Assembly: GCA_002354055.1 (NCBI GenBank)
Contig: DEKW01000011.1
Coordinates: forward strand, 1-64,000
Source: Bacteroidales bacterium UBA2712
GTDB taxonomy: Bacteria; Bacteroidota; Bacteroidia; Bacteroidales; Paludibacteraceae
Direction of reading: 5' to 3'
DNA length: 64,000 nt
Shown: positions 1-8,514 of the stretch, piece after piece
How positions within the stretch are numbered: position 1 is the stretch's first letter
Layout: each line of letters begins with the position of its first letter
The notes under the pieces: model-generated
Databases searched by the model: none
Seen by the model: the letters and a program-made list of their open reading frames with translations, nothing else
Told to the model about the DNA's origin: nothing
Translations under genes and position numbers: made by a program

Positions 1-36
1 CGAGCTTGCAGCGCGTCTTACTATTCCTTTCCGCCG

Positions 37-93
37 TTGAGACCCTTGATAGGGCTCAACATGACTGCTTACAAAAATACGGGCTTGCAGCCC
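37..93. other. two small hairpins upstream of the GxxExxY gene
   Basis: The 120 bases before the first gene hold two inverted repeats. TTGAG..CCC at 37-45 pairs with GGG..CTCAA at 52-59, with one bulged base. GGGCT at 81-85 pairs with AGCCC at 89-93. An A-rich stretch (98-117) follows and reaches the start codon. A close copy of this A-rich stretch, followed by another small GC hairpin, lies just downstream of the gene. No Bacteroidota promoter motif is visible. Role unknown. Confidence 0.4.
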
Positions 94-120
94 TCACAAA
101 AATAAAGAAAATAAGTAATT

Positions 121-573
121 ATGCAGAAGAAAGAGCGCGTGAGTATTCAGATTGTGGAAGAACCTAAGAGACAGGAACTGATTCAGACCTGCTATGGGAT
201 CATCGGATGCATGCAAGAAGTGCATAATCAATTAGGACCGGGACTACCCGAATATATCTACCAAGAGGCACTGACTACCGAACTGAATATCAACGGATTT
301 CACGTACATAAAGAATTGGAGTACCACCCGCTTTATAGAGGACAACAGATGAAGGCCTACCTCAAAATGGATCTGGTGGTAGAAAACAAAATCGGAAATA
401 TCATTATTGAATGCAAGGCCTTAAGCGCACTTACAGAAAAGGAGCGCTACCAAACATTCGGGTATTTACGCGGTACCGAATGGCTCGTAGCTATCTTAGT
501 GAACTTCGGCGCAAGCCCCAAAGCGCAAATTGAAAGGTACTACTGCGAAAACGGCGTAATAAAAGTATTTTAG
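121..573 (+). CDS. GxxExxY family protein
   Basis: This 150-residue protein matches the GxxExxY family (TIGR04256), small proteins with a PD-(D/E)XK nuclease-like fold and no settled function. The family signature is seen as GPGLPEYIYQEAL near residues 39-51. The core follows as YLKMDLVVENK and IIIECKALSALTE (about residues 80-105), with the acidic D..ECK arrangement expected of the fold. The length is normal for the family. It stands alone: A-rich near-repeats and small hairpins flank it on both sides and no partner gene is adjacent. Such genes are often scattered in Bacteroidota genomes, sometimes near rRNA or repeats. Family assignment is firm; activity is not known. Confidence 0.85.
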   Translation: MQKKERVSIQIVEEPKRQELIQTCYGIIGCMQEVHNQLGPGLPEYIYQEALTTELNINGFHVHKELEYHPLYRGQQMKAYLKMDLVVENKIGNIIIECKALSALTEKERYQTFGYLRGTEWLVAILVNFGASPKAQIERYYCENGVIKVF

Positions 574-928
574 GGTAGTAAATCGAAGAGACGGAGATGT
601 TAATCGAAAATAAAGAAAATAGGACGGCCTGCGGCCGCTAGATGATGAATGATAGATAATAGATGAATATTTTCTAAATTTTTGTAAGCATGGAGAAGTG
701 CCTTGACTTGGCACTTCGAAAAGGGAAGGCAGGCGGGGAGCCTAAGCCGACCGAGAACAAGTATTTTTGTAAGGCGGTAGGGCGGCACTATCGAGTGCCG
801 GACGAAGGCGAAGCGGACAAAGGCGGGCTTTGGGCTCGCACAAAAGAACGAATTTGGGCGATTAGACTAAGGCGCATCAAGCGCCGAAACGCCGCATTTT
901 CGATTAAAAGAAAATTAATAGAATAGAT
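574..928. other. gene-poor gap with hairpins and a heptamer repeat
   Basis: These 355 bases hold no confident gene. They contain an A-rich copy of the sequence before the GxxExxY gene (605-624) and a GGCC-TGC-GGCC hairpin (627-637). A tandem heptamer repeat follows (639-666), then an 8-bp hairpin GAAGTGCC/GGCACTTC (695-717) and a GGCAC/GTGCC hairpin (784-799). A 78-codon open frame (690-926) runs through the second half and gives an arginine- and lysine-rich peptide that I do not recognise. It spans the hairpins, so I do not call it a gene. The stretch may be a structured RNA or the remnant of a small mobile cassette. Confidence 0.35.
639..666. repeat. heptamer array (TAGATGA-like), 4 units
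   Basis: Four 7-nt units in a row: TAGATGA, TGAATGA, TAGATAA, TAGATGA. It lies in the gap after the GxxExxY gene and belongs to the window-wide period-7 repeat class. Confidence 0.7.
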
Positions 929-1609
929 ATGAAACTGGTATTTGCATCAAATAATGCGCATAAGTTAAGCGAGGTGCGGGCAATGATGCCGGCAGGAGTG
1001 GAAGTGCTCAGTCTCCATGAGATCGGCTTCGAGGCCGAGATAGACGAGACCGGCGAGACCCTCGAGGAAAACAGCCTGATCAAAGCGCAAACCGTTTGGG
1101 AATGGATAGTCGAAAGTCGAAAGTCGAAAGTCGAAAGCATTGATGGTGTGTTTGCGGATGATACGGGACTGGAGATCGACGCGCTGAACGGCGAGCCGGG
1201 CGTCTATACCGCGAGGTGGTACAAAAGGAACACAGACCGCTCCGCTGACAGAACACAGACCGCTCCGCTGACAGAAAAAGAGATTTTTCATGCCAACCGC
1301 GCGAAGGCTTTGCGAGAATTGGAGGGCAAGGACAATCGGGACTGCCAGTTTAGGACAGTCATTACATTATTGATGAATGGTGACGCTCCGCTTAATGATG
1401 GAATGATACAAGTGGAAGGCATCGTACGCGGACGGATAGCCGAGCAGGAGTTCGGCGAAGGAGGGTTCGGCTACGACCCCGTCTTCATTCCCGAAGGCTA
1501 CAACAAGACTTTCGGAGAGCTTCCCGCTGAACTGAAGAACCACATCAGTCACCGCGCAAGAGCGATTCAGGAACTGGTGAAGGTTCTGAATGATGGATTG
1601 AAGGATTGA
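929..1609 (+). CDS. rdgB: XTP/dITP diphosphatase (RdgB/HAM1) with repeat-derived inserts
   Basis: This Ham1/RdgB-family pyrophosphatase removes non-canonical purine triphosphates (XTP, dITP) from the nucleotide pool. Family motifs are clear: FASNNAHKLSEV at the N-terminus, the FADDTGLEIDALNGEPG active-site block near residues 75-91, GGFGYDPVF and ISHRARA. At 226 residues it is about 30 longer than usual. The extra length lies in segments encoded by tandem repeats: residues 61-70 (four GTCGAAA heptamers), residues 100-115 (an exact 23-bp tandem duplication) and probably LLMNGDAPLNDG near 148-159. The C-terminus lies in an octamer repeat that also spans the next start codon. The catalytic core is intact, so it is probably active. 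porZ starts 4 bp downstream. Confidence 0.93.
   Translation: MKLVFASNNAHKLSEVRAMMPAGVEVLSLHEIGFEAEIDETGETLEENSLIKAQTVWEWIVESRKSKVESIDGVFADDTGLEIDALNGEPGVYTARWYKRNTDRSADRTQTAPLTEKEIFHANRAKALRELEGKDNRDCQFRTVITLLMNGDAPLNDGMIQVEGIVRGRIAEQEFGEGGFGYDPVFIPEGYNKTFGELPAELKNHISHRARAIQELVKVLNDGLKD
1109..1136. repeat. heptamer array GTCGAAA x4 inside rdgB
   Basis: Four exact copies of GTCGAAA lie in frame in rdgB and encode a segment reading VESRKSKVES. Four exact copies of the same heptamer lie inside the MBL hydrolase gene at 13843-13870, and a relaxed set lies in the activase gene at 27956-27983. Confidence 0.9.
1228..1273. repeat. exact 23-bp tandem duplication inside rdgB
   Basis: Two perfect head-to-tail copies (1228-1250 and 1251-1273) encode an insert beginning NTDRSADRTQTAPLT. 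The 20-mer CAGACCGCTCCGCTGACAGA at 1233-1252 recurs exactly at 19576-19595, inside an unrelated hydrolase gene. Confidence 0.9.
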
Positions 1610-1616
1610 TGGAATG
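1593..1616. repeat. octamer array across rdgB stop and porZ start
   Basis: Three 8-nt units (ATGGATTG, AAGGATTG, ATGGAATG) span the last codons and stop of rdgB and end on the ATG of porZ. Confidence 0.6.
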
Positions 1617-4600
1617 AAAAAGATAATCACCATATTATGCTGTATCGCTGCGGTGACGTACGCGTATGGTCTAGGATGGACCACCTATTTTGCTTACAAT
1701 CAAGTTACGCAAATCGCTATGTCGCCGGACCGGGTTTATGCCATTTCCGACGGTAGTCTCTACAGCGTCGATAAGGCCACGGAGCAGATACGTATCTACG
1801 GCAGCCAAACAGGATTACATAGCGCCGGCATCTCCTGTATCCATTACGACGAGGCGGGTGCACAACTGATCATCGTCTATAAGACCGGCAAGATAGACCT
1901 CATGCGTGCCGACGGGGTGCAGTATATCAGCGACCTCTACGACAAAGACATGACCCAGCGCAAGACCGTGTATAACATCACTATCGACGGCCGTACCGCT
2001 TATCTGTCCACCGCCTACGGCGTACAGACGATGGATCTGAGGCAGAACAAGCTGGTAGATAGCTACTGGCTTCGTCCGAACGGTGCGGAGACGGATGTAC
2101 TGGACGTTGTGCTCCGCGGCGACAGCATCTATGCCTTCACGACAGACAGTCTCTTCTGCGCCAAGCGAAGCGATAACATCGTCGATTACCGGTTCTGGAA
2201 ACGCGAGTTACGCTCCGGACGTATCGCGCCTGATCCGGACAAAGGCGTACATTACTACGACGGCACGAGTAACTGGTACGCCGGCGGAGCGGAAGGTATC
2301 GTACGTATCACCGCCACCGAGCGGATGGCGTATAAACCTGCCGGACCGACGACAAACATCCCCTACAGCCTCACCGCCAAAAACGGAGAGGTATGGGTCG
2401 TACCCGGCGGACGATGGGCTGCGCAATATTACCGCCCCGGCATGGTGATGCATTTTGACGGCGAGAGATGGGTCAACATCTCCATGGACATGATTCGCGC
2501 CAAGACCGGCATGCCGGCTTGGGATCTGGTGAACACGGCAGTCGATCCGAGAGACCCGAACCATTATTTCGTCACGAGCTACGGCACGGGCCTGTATGAG
2601 TTCCGCGCAGACAGCCTCGTGAAGCACTATCTGCCGGCGGAAGACAATACGATCGTCGCGGTCATCCCTTCGAACCCGACGCTGTACACAAGGCTGGACT
2701 GCGCGTTCTTCGATGAGGATAATAACCTGTGGTTCTTCACCACCGGAGGCGAGAAACAGTTACAATGTCTGGACGCTAACGGTCAATGGCATGCCGTCAC
2801 CGTCCGCATGAGCGGCGGACTACCCATGGCGGTCCCTACCCCGACAGGGCTGCTCGTCGATAAACGCAACGCAAACCATAAATGGTTCAGCATCGGTCGT
2901 GAAGCGGTAGGAGTGACACTCATGGACGACGGAGGTACCCGATGGGACGAAGCAGACGACCGGTTCTACACCCGTGACAGCTGGATCGACCAACACGGAC
3001 GGACCTTCCAACCGCAGTTATTCTTCGGCATCGCGCAAGATGCCTTAGGCCGCATCTGGATGATCACCACGCAAGGTGCCGCCTATATCGACAGCGAAAC
3101 GGATTTCTTCCTCTCGGATGCAATCGTACGGCCGGATTTTGAAGACGAGAACGGCGAGAACCCGATCACGACGCTGAGTATAAAAGCCATCACCGTGGAC
3201 ACAGAGGGACAGATATGGTTAGGCACGAACGATTTGGGACTCTACGTCTTGGACAGCACCGCCACGGAGATCAGCGCGCATTACACCTCTGATAACTCCG
3301 CCCTACCGTCCAACTGCATCATCTCGCTTGCGGCTGACGAACGAGGCGTCGTATGGATCGGTTCGTCCGAAGGTCTGGTACGCTTCGACCCCAACGGCAG
3401 CGGAGAAGGGCTGAAAGGCCAAACGGCAAACGAAGAAGAGGACCTGGATCCGGGTAGTATGATGCGATGGAAACTCCATCTGTCCTATAACAACGCCACC
3501 GAAGTGGTAGGTACCCCGAACCGCATCTTCGCTACCGCTAACGGAGCACTCTTCTCTTTCAACCGCGCGGACGAGACCCTTGAATACTGGGATCAGAGCA
3601 CAGGACTGAACGGTTCCAACATTACGCATATATGTCTGGACAAGGTCTCACAAAACCTCGTGATCGTCTATAGCGACGGACGTATCGACCTCATGGACAA
3701 GGATGGCACGGTGCGCCAGATGCCGGATATATCCATGAAAGCCGGTAGCGTATCCGTGAGCGTTAATGCGGTGCAAGCAGGCGCAAAAAGGACCTATCTG
3801 GCGATGCCGTTTGGCGTCATTGTGCTCGATTGTGTGCGTGGCGAAGTGAAAGATACGTACTATATCGGCAATGAAGCATCGGACATCAACGTACTGGCGA
3901 TAGCCGAGAAAGGCGACTCGATCTATGCCTTCTCCGCCGACACGATGTATAGCGGATGCATGCAGGATAACCTGGCGGACTACCATTTCTGGCACGCCCA
4001 CAAGGCTCCTATCCGCGATATAACGCAGGCCGAGAGTTACCGCAATCAGCTCTATACCGTCCAGCACGACTCGCTCTACTGCTATCGGAACGGCGCATGG
4101 GAACTCGTGGACGGCAAACCCGTCGATTGGATTCATGCCGCGGAAGGTAAGTTGCTCATCTGCTCCGGGAACCGGAATCTATACGAGCTGAATGAAGACG
4201 GCACGCTTACGGGTTTATGCGACCGGTACGCCATCAACGATGCCGTTTATAGCCACGGAGAGTACTGGCTCGGAGAAGTGAACTACGGACTCATCCGACT
4301 CAATGCCTCCGGCGACGATTACTACCATACGGAGGGACCGAACACCAACTCGGCATACTACGTACATGCCGCTCACGGACATGTCTATGCCGTCAACGGA
4401 GGACGATGGGCGGCAGAATATGCCCGGCCGGCAAGGGTCAATATCTACGACGGGAATAGTTGGCGCAGCGTGTCCGAATACGAGATAACCACGAACATAG
4501 GCAAAGTGATCATCGACCCCGTAAGCGTGGCGGTGGATAATCAGGATCCGGGACACTACTACGCAGCCACCTTCGGATGCGGCGTGATTGAGTTCCGCGA

Positions 4601-5684
4601 TTTCCAAGCCGTCAAGCAACACAGTTATCAGAATAGTACCCTGCGACCGGTGAACAGCACCATCAATCCGGAGTTCTACACCCGTACTGACGGCGCGATG
4701 ATGGATAGCACGGGCAACCTATGGGTGCTGAACGCCACGGAGATAGGCAAACCGCTGCACATACTGACCCCTGCAGGACAATGGGTAGGTCTGCCGATGC
4801 GAAGCGGAGGCACGGATGTGGTCTTCACTACTCCGACAGGTATATGGCCCGACCGGCGGGACAGCCGCTATAAATGGATGATGGACCAGCGAGGAGAGAA
4901 CCACGGAGTACTCTTCCATTTCGACAACGGCACGCCTACAAACGCATACGACGACCACTGTATCCGGCGGAACACCTTCCAGGACCAGAATAACAATATC
5001 CTCACGCCGAACTTCTTCTATAGCCTGGCGCAAGATAAGAACAACCGTATCTGGATAGGCACGGACAAGGGAATCCTGATCATCCCGAGAGAGGTGGATT
5101 TCTTCACCTCCAACGCCTGCCGGCGCATCATCATTCCGCGTAATGACGGTACGGGCTTAGGCGATTACCTCTTGGGCGAAGAACAGATCCGGTGCATCCT
5201 CGCGGACGAAGGCAACCGGATGTGGATCGGTACCGCCGGATCAGGTCTCTACCTCATCGAGGATGATACCATCACCGTGGCGCATTTCACGGAGACGAAC
5301 TCCCTGCTGCCATCTAACTTCATTATGACTTTAGCAATCGTTCCCGAGACCGGGGAGTTATTCGTGGGCACGGACAAAGGTATCGCTTCCTATCGCAGCG
5401 ACGCGAGCGAAGCCAAAGAGAATATGTCCTCCGCATACGCCTACCCTAACCCCGTTCGCCCCGACTACGGCGGAATGATCACCATCACAGGGCTGATGGA
5501 TAACTCCGAGGTGCGCATCATCGATGCCGGCGGAGGGTTGGTATGCCGCACGCGCAGCCACGGCGGAACCGCCGTCTGGGATGGCAAACTGCCGGACGGA
5601 AGACGCGCTACGCCGGGTGTCTATACTGCCCTTTGCAACGCGATCAGCGGTCACGCGGCGGTGAAGATATTAGTGATACGATAA
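1614..5684 (+). CDS. porZ: PorZ-like type IX secretion protein with a duplicated propeller
   Basis: This 1356-residue protein has a signal peptide (about residues 1-20) and PorZ-type beta-propeller repeats. A C-terminal T9SS sorting-type domain follows (about 1275-1356: YAYPNPVRPDYGG then ITGLMDNSEVRIIDAGG). PorZ sits on the cell surface with PorU in the type IX secretion attachment complex. Known PorZ proteins are roughly 780 residues. Here the propeller region occurs twice: about 21-600 and about 616-1260 align block by block. Examples are GKIDLMRADG with GRIDLMDKDG, GDSIYAFTTDSLF with GDSIYAFSADTMY, and GGRWAAQYYRPGMV with GGRWAAEYARPARV. Only one sorting domain is present. Propeller blades with LWIG-like motifs (IWLGTNDLGLYVLD, VWIGSSEGLVRF) also resemble hybrid two-component sensor propellers. 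A bidirectional terminator follows. Confidence 0.8.
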   Translation: MKKIITILCCIAAVTYAYGLGWTTYFAYNQVTQIAMSPDRVYAISDGSLYSVDKATEQIRIYGSQTGLHSAGISCIHYDEAGAQLIIVYKTGKIDLMRADGVQYISDLYDKDMTQRKTVYNITIDGRTAYLSTAYGVQTMDLRQNKLVDSYWLRPNGAETDVLDVVLRGDSIYAFTTDSLFCAKRSDNIVDYRFWKRELRSGRIAPDPDKGVHYYDGTSNWYAGGAEGIVRITATERMAYKPAGPTTNIPYSLTAKNGEVWVVPGGRWAAQYYRPGMVMHFDGERWVNISMDMIRAKTGMPAWDLVNTAVDPRDPNHYFVTSYGTGLYEFRADSLVKHYLPAEDNTIVAVIPSNPTLYTRLDCAFFDEDNNLWFFTTGGEKQLQCLDANGQWHAVTVRMSGGLPMAVPTPTGLLVDKRNANHKWFSIGREAVGVTLMDDGGTRWDEADDRFYTRDSWIDQHGRTFQPQLFFGIAQDALGRIWMITTQGAAYIDSETDFFLSDAIVRPDFEDENGENPITTLSIKAITVDTEGQIWLGTNDLGLYVLDSTATEISAHYTSDNSALPSNCIISLAADERGVVWIGSSEGLVRFDPNGSGEGLKGQTANEEEDLDPGSMMRWKLHLSYNNATEVVGTPNRIFATANGALFSFNRADETLEYWDQSTGLNGSNITHICLDKVSQNLVIVYSDGRIDLMDKDGTVRQMPDISMKAGSVSVSVNAVQAGAKRTYLAMPFGVIVLDCVRGEVKDTYYIGNEASDINVLAIAEKGDSIYAFSADTMYSGCMQDNLADYHFWHAHKAPIRDITQAESYRNQLYTVQHDSLYCYRNGAWELVDGKPVDWIHAAEGKLLICSGNRNLYELNEDGTLTGLCDRYAINDAVYSHGEYWLGEVNYGLIRLNASGDDYYHTEGPNTNSAYYVHAAHGHVYAVNGGRWAAEYARPARVNIYDGNSWRSVSEYEITTNIGKVIIDPVSVAVDNQDPGHYYAATFGCGVIEFRDFQAVKQHSYQNSTLRPVNSTINPEFYTRTDGAMMDSTGNLWVLNATEIGKPLHILTPAGQWVGLPMRSGGTDVVFTTPTGIWPDRRDSRYKWMMDQRGENHGVLFHFDNGTPTNAYDDHCIRRNTFQDQNNNILTPNFFYSLAQDKNNRIWIGTDKGILIIPREVDFFTSNACRRIIIPRNDGTGLGDYLLGEEQIRCILADEGNRMWIGTAGSGLYLIEDDTITVAHFTETNSLLPSNFIMTLAIVPETGELFVGTDKGIASYRSDASEAKENMSSAYAYPNPVRPDYGGMITITGLMDNSEVRIIDAGGGLVCRTRSHGGTAVWDGKLPDGRRATPGVYTALCNAISGHAAVKILVIR

Positions 5685-5706
5685 TAAAAAAAAAGCTATA
5701 GACACT

Positions 5707-5733
5707 AAAAAAGCAGGCGATTGCCTGCTTTTT
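5707..5733. terminator. bidirectional terminator between porZ and folE
   Basis: The stem GCAGGC (5713-5718) pairs with GCCTGC (5723-5728) around a 4-nt loop. It is extended by A and T runs on both sides, so it can end transcription of both convergent genes. Confidence 0.85.
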
Positions 5734-5735
5734 CT

Positions 5736-6320
5736 TTAGCCCTTTATCAAGGTCATGAATTCCTCGCGGGTCTTGGCTTGATTGAAGACCCCGGTGAAAT
5801 CCGAGGTGACGGTCATGGCGTGCTGTTTCTGCACGCCGCGCATCTGCATACAGAGGTGTTCTGCTTCGATCACCACCATCACTCCAAGGGGATCGAGGGT
5901 ATTCTGGATGCACTCCTTGATCTGGGTCGTCAAGCGCTCCTGCACTTGCAGTCTCCGCGCGAAGACATCCACCACGCGGGCGATCTTACTCAGGCCCGTG
6001 ATCCGTCCGTTTGGGATATAGGCCACATGCACCTTCCCGAAGAACGGCAGCATGTGGTGCTCGCAAAGGGAGTAGAAATCGATATCTTTGACCACTACCA
6101 TCTGGCGGTAATCTTCCTCAAAGAGCGCCGAGCGAAGAATCGCCTCCGGGTCTTCGTTATAGCCCTTGCAAAGGAATTGAAGCGCCTTTCCTACCCGATG
6201 CGGCGTCTTGACCAAGCCCTCGCGGGTCGGGTCTTCACCTATTTGTACTAAGGTTTTCTCAACCGCCTTAGCAATCTCGTCTGTCACCTGCTGAGAGGGA
6301 TGAAATTCTTGCAGATCCAT
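5736..6320 (-). CDS. folE: GTP cyclohydrolase I
   Basis: FolE converts GTP to 7,8-dihydroneopterin triphosphate, the first step towards folate and related pterins. The 194-residue length is typical. Visible motifs are the zinc-binding and catalytic block SLCEHHMLPFFGKVHVAYIP, RLQVQERLT, and a second zinc cysteine in EAEHLCMQMRGV. The start codon overlaps the stop of the upstream SPOR-domain gene as TAATG, which points to translational coupling. It is the last gene of a same-strand run that begins with gyrB, and a bidirectional terminator lies just after it. Confidence 0.97.
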   Translation of the reverse strand: MDLQEFHPSQQVTDEIAKAVEKTLVQIGEDPTREGLVKTPHRVGKALQFLCKGYNEDPEAILRSALFEEDYRQMVVVKDIDFYSLCEHHMLPFFGKVHVAYIPNGRITGLSKIARVVDVFARRLQVQERLTTQIKECIQNTLDPLGVMVVIEAEHLCMQMRGVQKQHAMTVTSDFTGVFNQAKTREEFMTLIKG

Positions 6321-6709
6321 TATTGCAACACTTGTATTTTATCGCGCACAATATACGTTTCTCCCATCAACTCAGGGTATTGCGCCACGACGATTTTCTT
6401 ATACTCCCGTGCCTCTTCATAGGTACGGAAATCTCCCAAACGGACTTTCCAGAACGGCGGCAGATAGAGGACATAGACGGACTGCGTGAGGGACTCTTTG
6501 ACCTTCTCCTCCAGCTCCAGCGCCTCGCCTTTTGCCGTCTGCTGCTGGTTGGAAGAGTATATCTGGACGCGATAGCCGTCGATCTCCACCAGCTCGTGCT
6601 TACCGTGTATCGCTTCGTCCAAGAGTATCGACATCGCCGAGTCCTGCACGATCTGGATACCCGGTATCGAGTCCAAAACGGATAATAATATGAATAATAT
6701 TAGTTTCAT
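6320..6709 (-). CDS. SPOR-domain protein with N-terminal signal
   Basis: A protein of about 129 residues starts MKLILFILLSVLDS, a hydrophobic signal-like segment. Its SPOR-type domain runs from YRVQIYSSNQQ (about residues 46-56) to WKVRLGDFRTYEEAREY (about 87-103). SPOR domains bind denuded peptidoglycan at division sites in other bacteria. The open frame extends 13 codons further upstream, but the later ATG fits the signal peptide better. It lies 74 bp after the nucleoside kinase gene and its stop overlaps the folE start. The domain call is good; the cellular role is inferred from the family. Confidence 0.75.
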   Translation of the reverse strand: MKLILFILLSVLDSIPGIQIVQDSAMSILLDEAIHGKHELVEIDGYRVQIYSSNQQQTAKGEALELEEKVKESLTQSVYVLYLPPFWKVRLGDFRTYEEAREYKKIVVAQYPELMGETYIVRDKIQVLQ

Positions 6710-6783
6710 ATAGGCTAAATCTCTAACGAATAACCAACTTATCACCAACTTATATCTAACGATTCAATGCAAATTTCATGCCA

Positions 6784-8478
6784 TTAGTACCTGAACGATG
6801 AACCACCGACGAACTCGCGGAGGAAGGATGTAGGCGGAATCTCGCGTTCGGGAACCGGTATGAAATACTGGAGGAACTTCAGGAGCCTGTGCGCCTCGCT
6901 GTACTCGTCGCAGAACTTAGGCACCTCCTGGAGGATCGGCTCCGCATGGCGTTTCAATACCGCGAACTCGAAGATCAGCGCAGAGTTGAACATCACATCC
7001 GCTTCCTCCTGGAAGGGATAGACCCACTTGGTCTCGCCCCGGATGACCGACGGGCAGCGGGCAATCGTCTCGCGTGCCGAGAAACCGCGGTACTTATAGT
7101 CGCGCACGATGCGGCGCAAGAGACGGATATCCGTCGTCGGGATCCAGTTATGGTTATCGATATTGATGGTCGTCAGGGCAGACACGTAGATCTTATACGT
7201 CAGCTCGCGCGGCACGTCCGGCAGGATGCACGGATTAAGCGCATGCAGGCCCTCGATGACGAGGACAGAATCTTTCTGGAGTTTGAGCTTGTTGCCCTTG
7301 AAGACCCGCTCGCCTTTGGTAAAATCGTACGTCGGCAGGTTGACCTCTTTGCCCTCCAACAGGTCTCTCATCTGCTCTCTAAAGAACGGCAGATCGACCG
7401 CGTTAACCGTCTCGAAGTCATACTGACCGTTCTCGTCCTTCGGCGTATCCACGCGGTTGACAAAATAGTCATCCATGGAGAGCACCTCCGGCCTGATACC
7501 ATCGACCAGCAGCTGGATCTGCAGACGCTTGGAGAAAGTAGTCTTACCGGATGACGAAGCACCGGAGATAAAGACGATCTTCGGCCGTTTGGCTGCGATA
7601 GAATCCGCTATCTGAGCTATCTTCTTCTCGTGCAGCGCCTCGGCTAACTTGATCAGTCCGAAAGACTTGTTCTGCTTGCAGGCTACGTTGAAATCGTTGA
7701 CGTTATTGATGCGCAGCAGTTTGTTCCAGCGGTTGTACTCTTGGAAGATGGAGAACATCTTATCCTGCGGAATGGCATCCTCGAGGATGGTCGGGTTTGT
7801 ACGGTTCGGGATACGCAGCAACAAGCCGTCCTGGAAGGGCTGCAAATCAAACACATTGAGATAGCCCGAAGACGGCAGAAGAACGTTCGTATAATAATCG
7901 ATAAAATCCCCCATACGGAAATAGCGGCAGTAGGGGTTTCCGAGCGCCTCGAAGATCGAAGACTCGTTGTTGTACCGCTCGGCGAACATGCGGATGACCT
8001 CTTTGGTCTGTTTCTCTTCCTCGTAGATCGGTCGGTTCTCCGCGATGATCCGGAGCATCCGCGCCTTGATAGCCTGTACCATTTCCGGCGTCACTACCGG
8101 CGGCTCTTTCTCGTCCTCGGAGTCCGTGTCCTTGGACTGATGCCATTGGAGCGTGCAGTAATACCCCTTGCTGATCGGGTGCTCGATACGCAGGTCGATG
8201 TCGGGGAACAACTCATTGATGGCGCAGGCCAACACCATATTTAGTGTACGCACGTACGCGCGCATGCCCGAAGGCGAACTGGCATCGAGGAACTCAATAT
8301 CTTTGGGCTTATACAGCAGGAAATCGAGGTTCTCCACCTTATAGTTCACGTACGCAGCGATAATCGGATACGGCAACTGAATACCCAGCAGGTCTTTCAG
8401 TTCGATCAACGATATTCCGCGCGGCACATCGTGATACGCGTGCGTGTTCTTACAATAAATAGTGATGGTCTGTTCCAT
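6784..8478 (-). CDS. nucleoside (uridine-type) kinase with TGS-like N-terminus
   Basis: This 564-residue protein has an N-terminal TGS/ubiquitin-like segment (about residues 1-65) and a middle region resembling threonyl-tRNA synthetase second domains. The C-terminal P-loop kinase domain carries GASSSGKTTFSKRL near residue 305 and later SMDDYFVNR, VLVIEGLHALNP and the lid-like RLLRRIVRDYKYRG. The kinase half resembles uridine kinase and phosphoribulokinase. This architecture is common in Bacteroidota as a nucleoside kinase, presumably phosphorylating uridine or cytidine; the substrate is not proven. It follows kdsA by 18 bp, and the spacer is a heptamer repeat. Confidence 0.88.
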   Translation of the reverse strand: MEQTITIYCKNTHAYHDVPRGISLIELKDLLGIQLPYPIIAAYVNYKVENLDFLLYKPKDIEFLDASSPSGMRAYVRTLNMVLACAINELFPDIDLRIEHPISKGYYCTLQWHQSKDTDSEDEKEPPVVTPEMVQAIKARMLRIIAENRPIYEEEKQTKEVIRMFAERYNNESSIFEALGNPYCRYFRMGDFIDYYTNVLLPSSGYLNVFDLQPFQDGLLLRIPNRTNPTILEDAIPQDKMFSIFQEYNRWNKLLRINNVNDFNVACKQNKSFGLIKLAEALHEKKIAQIADSIAAKRPKIVFISGASSSGKTTFSKRLQIQLLVDGIRPEVLSMDDYFVNRVDTPKDENGQYDFETVNAVDLPFFREQMRDLLEGKEVNLPTYDFTKGERVFKGNKLKLQKDSVLVIEGLHALNPCILPDVPRELTYKIYVSALTTINIDNHNWIPTTDIRLLRRIVRDYKYRGFSARETIARCPSVIRGETKWVYPFQEEADVMFNSALIFEFAVLKRHAEPILQEVPKFCDEYSEAHRLLKFLQYFIPVPEREIPPTSFLREFVGGSSFRY

Positions 8479-8486
8479 TTTTGTAA

Positions 8487-8514
8487 CGGTTATGGGTTAC
8501 GGGTTATGGGTTAT
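8487..8514. repeat. heptamer array (GGGTTAT-like) spanning the kdsA stop
   Basis: Four 7-nt units: CGGTTAT, GGGTTAC, GGGTTAT, GGGTTAT. On the minus strand the array encodes the last residues of KdsA (THNP) and supplies its TAA stop, and it fills the spacer to the next gene. Confidence 0.85.

Noticed and set aside
690..926. 78-codon open frame after the GxxExxY gene
   Set aside because: It runs through two hairpins and a repeat-rich gap and has no recognisable domain or promoter. I describe the region but do not call a gene.
1109..1136. CRISPR-like array
   Set aside because: Units are 7 or 8 nt, directly adjacent, with no spacers, and no cas genes occur in the window.
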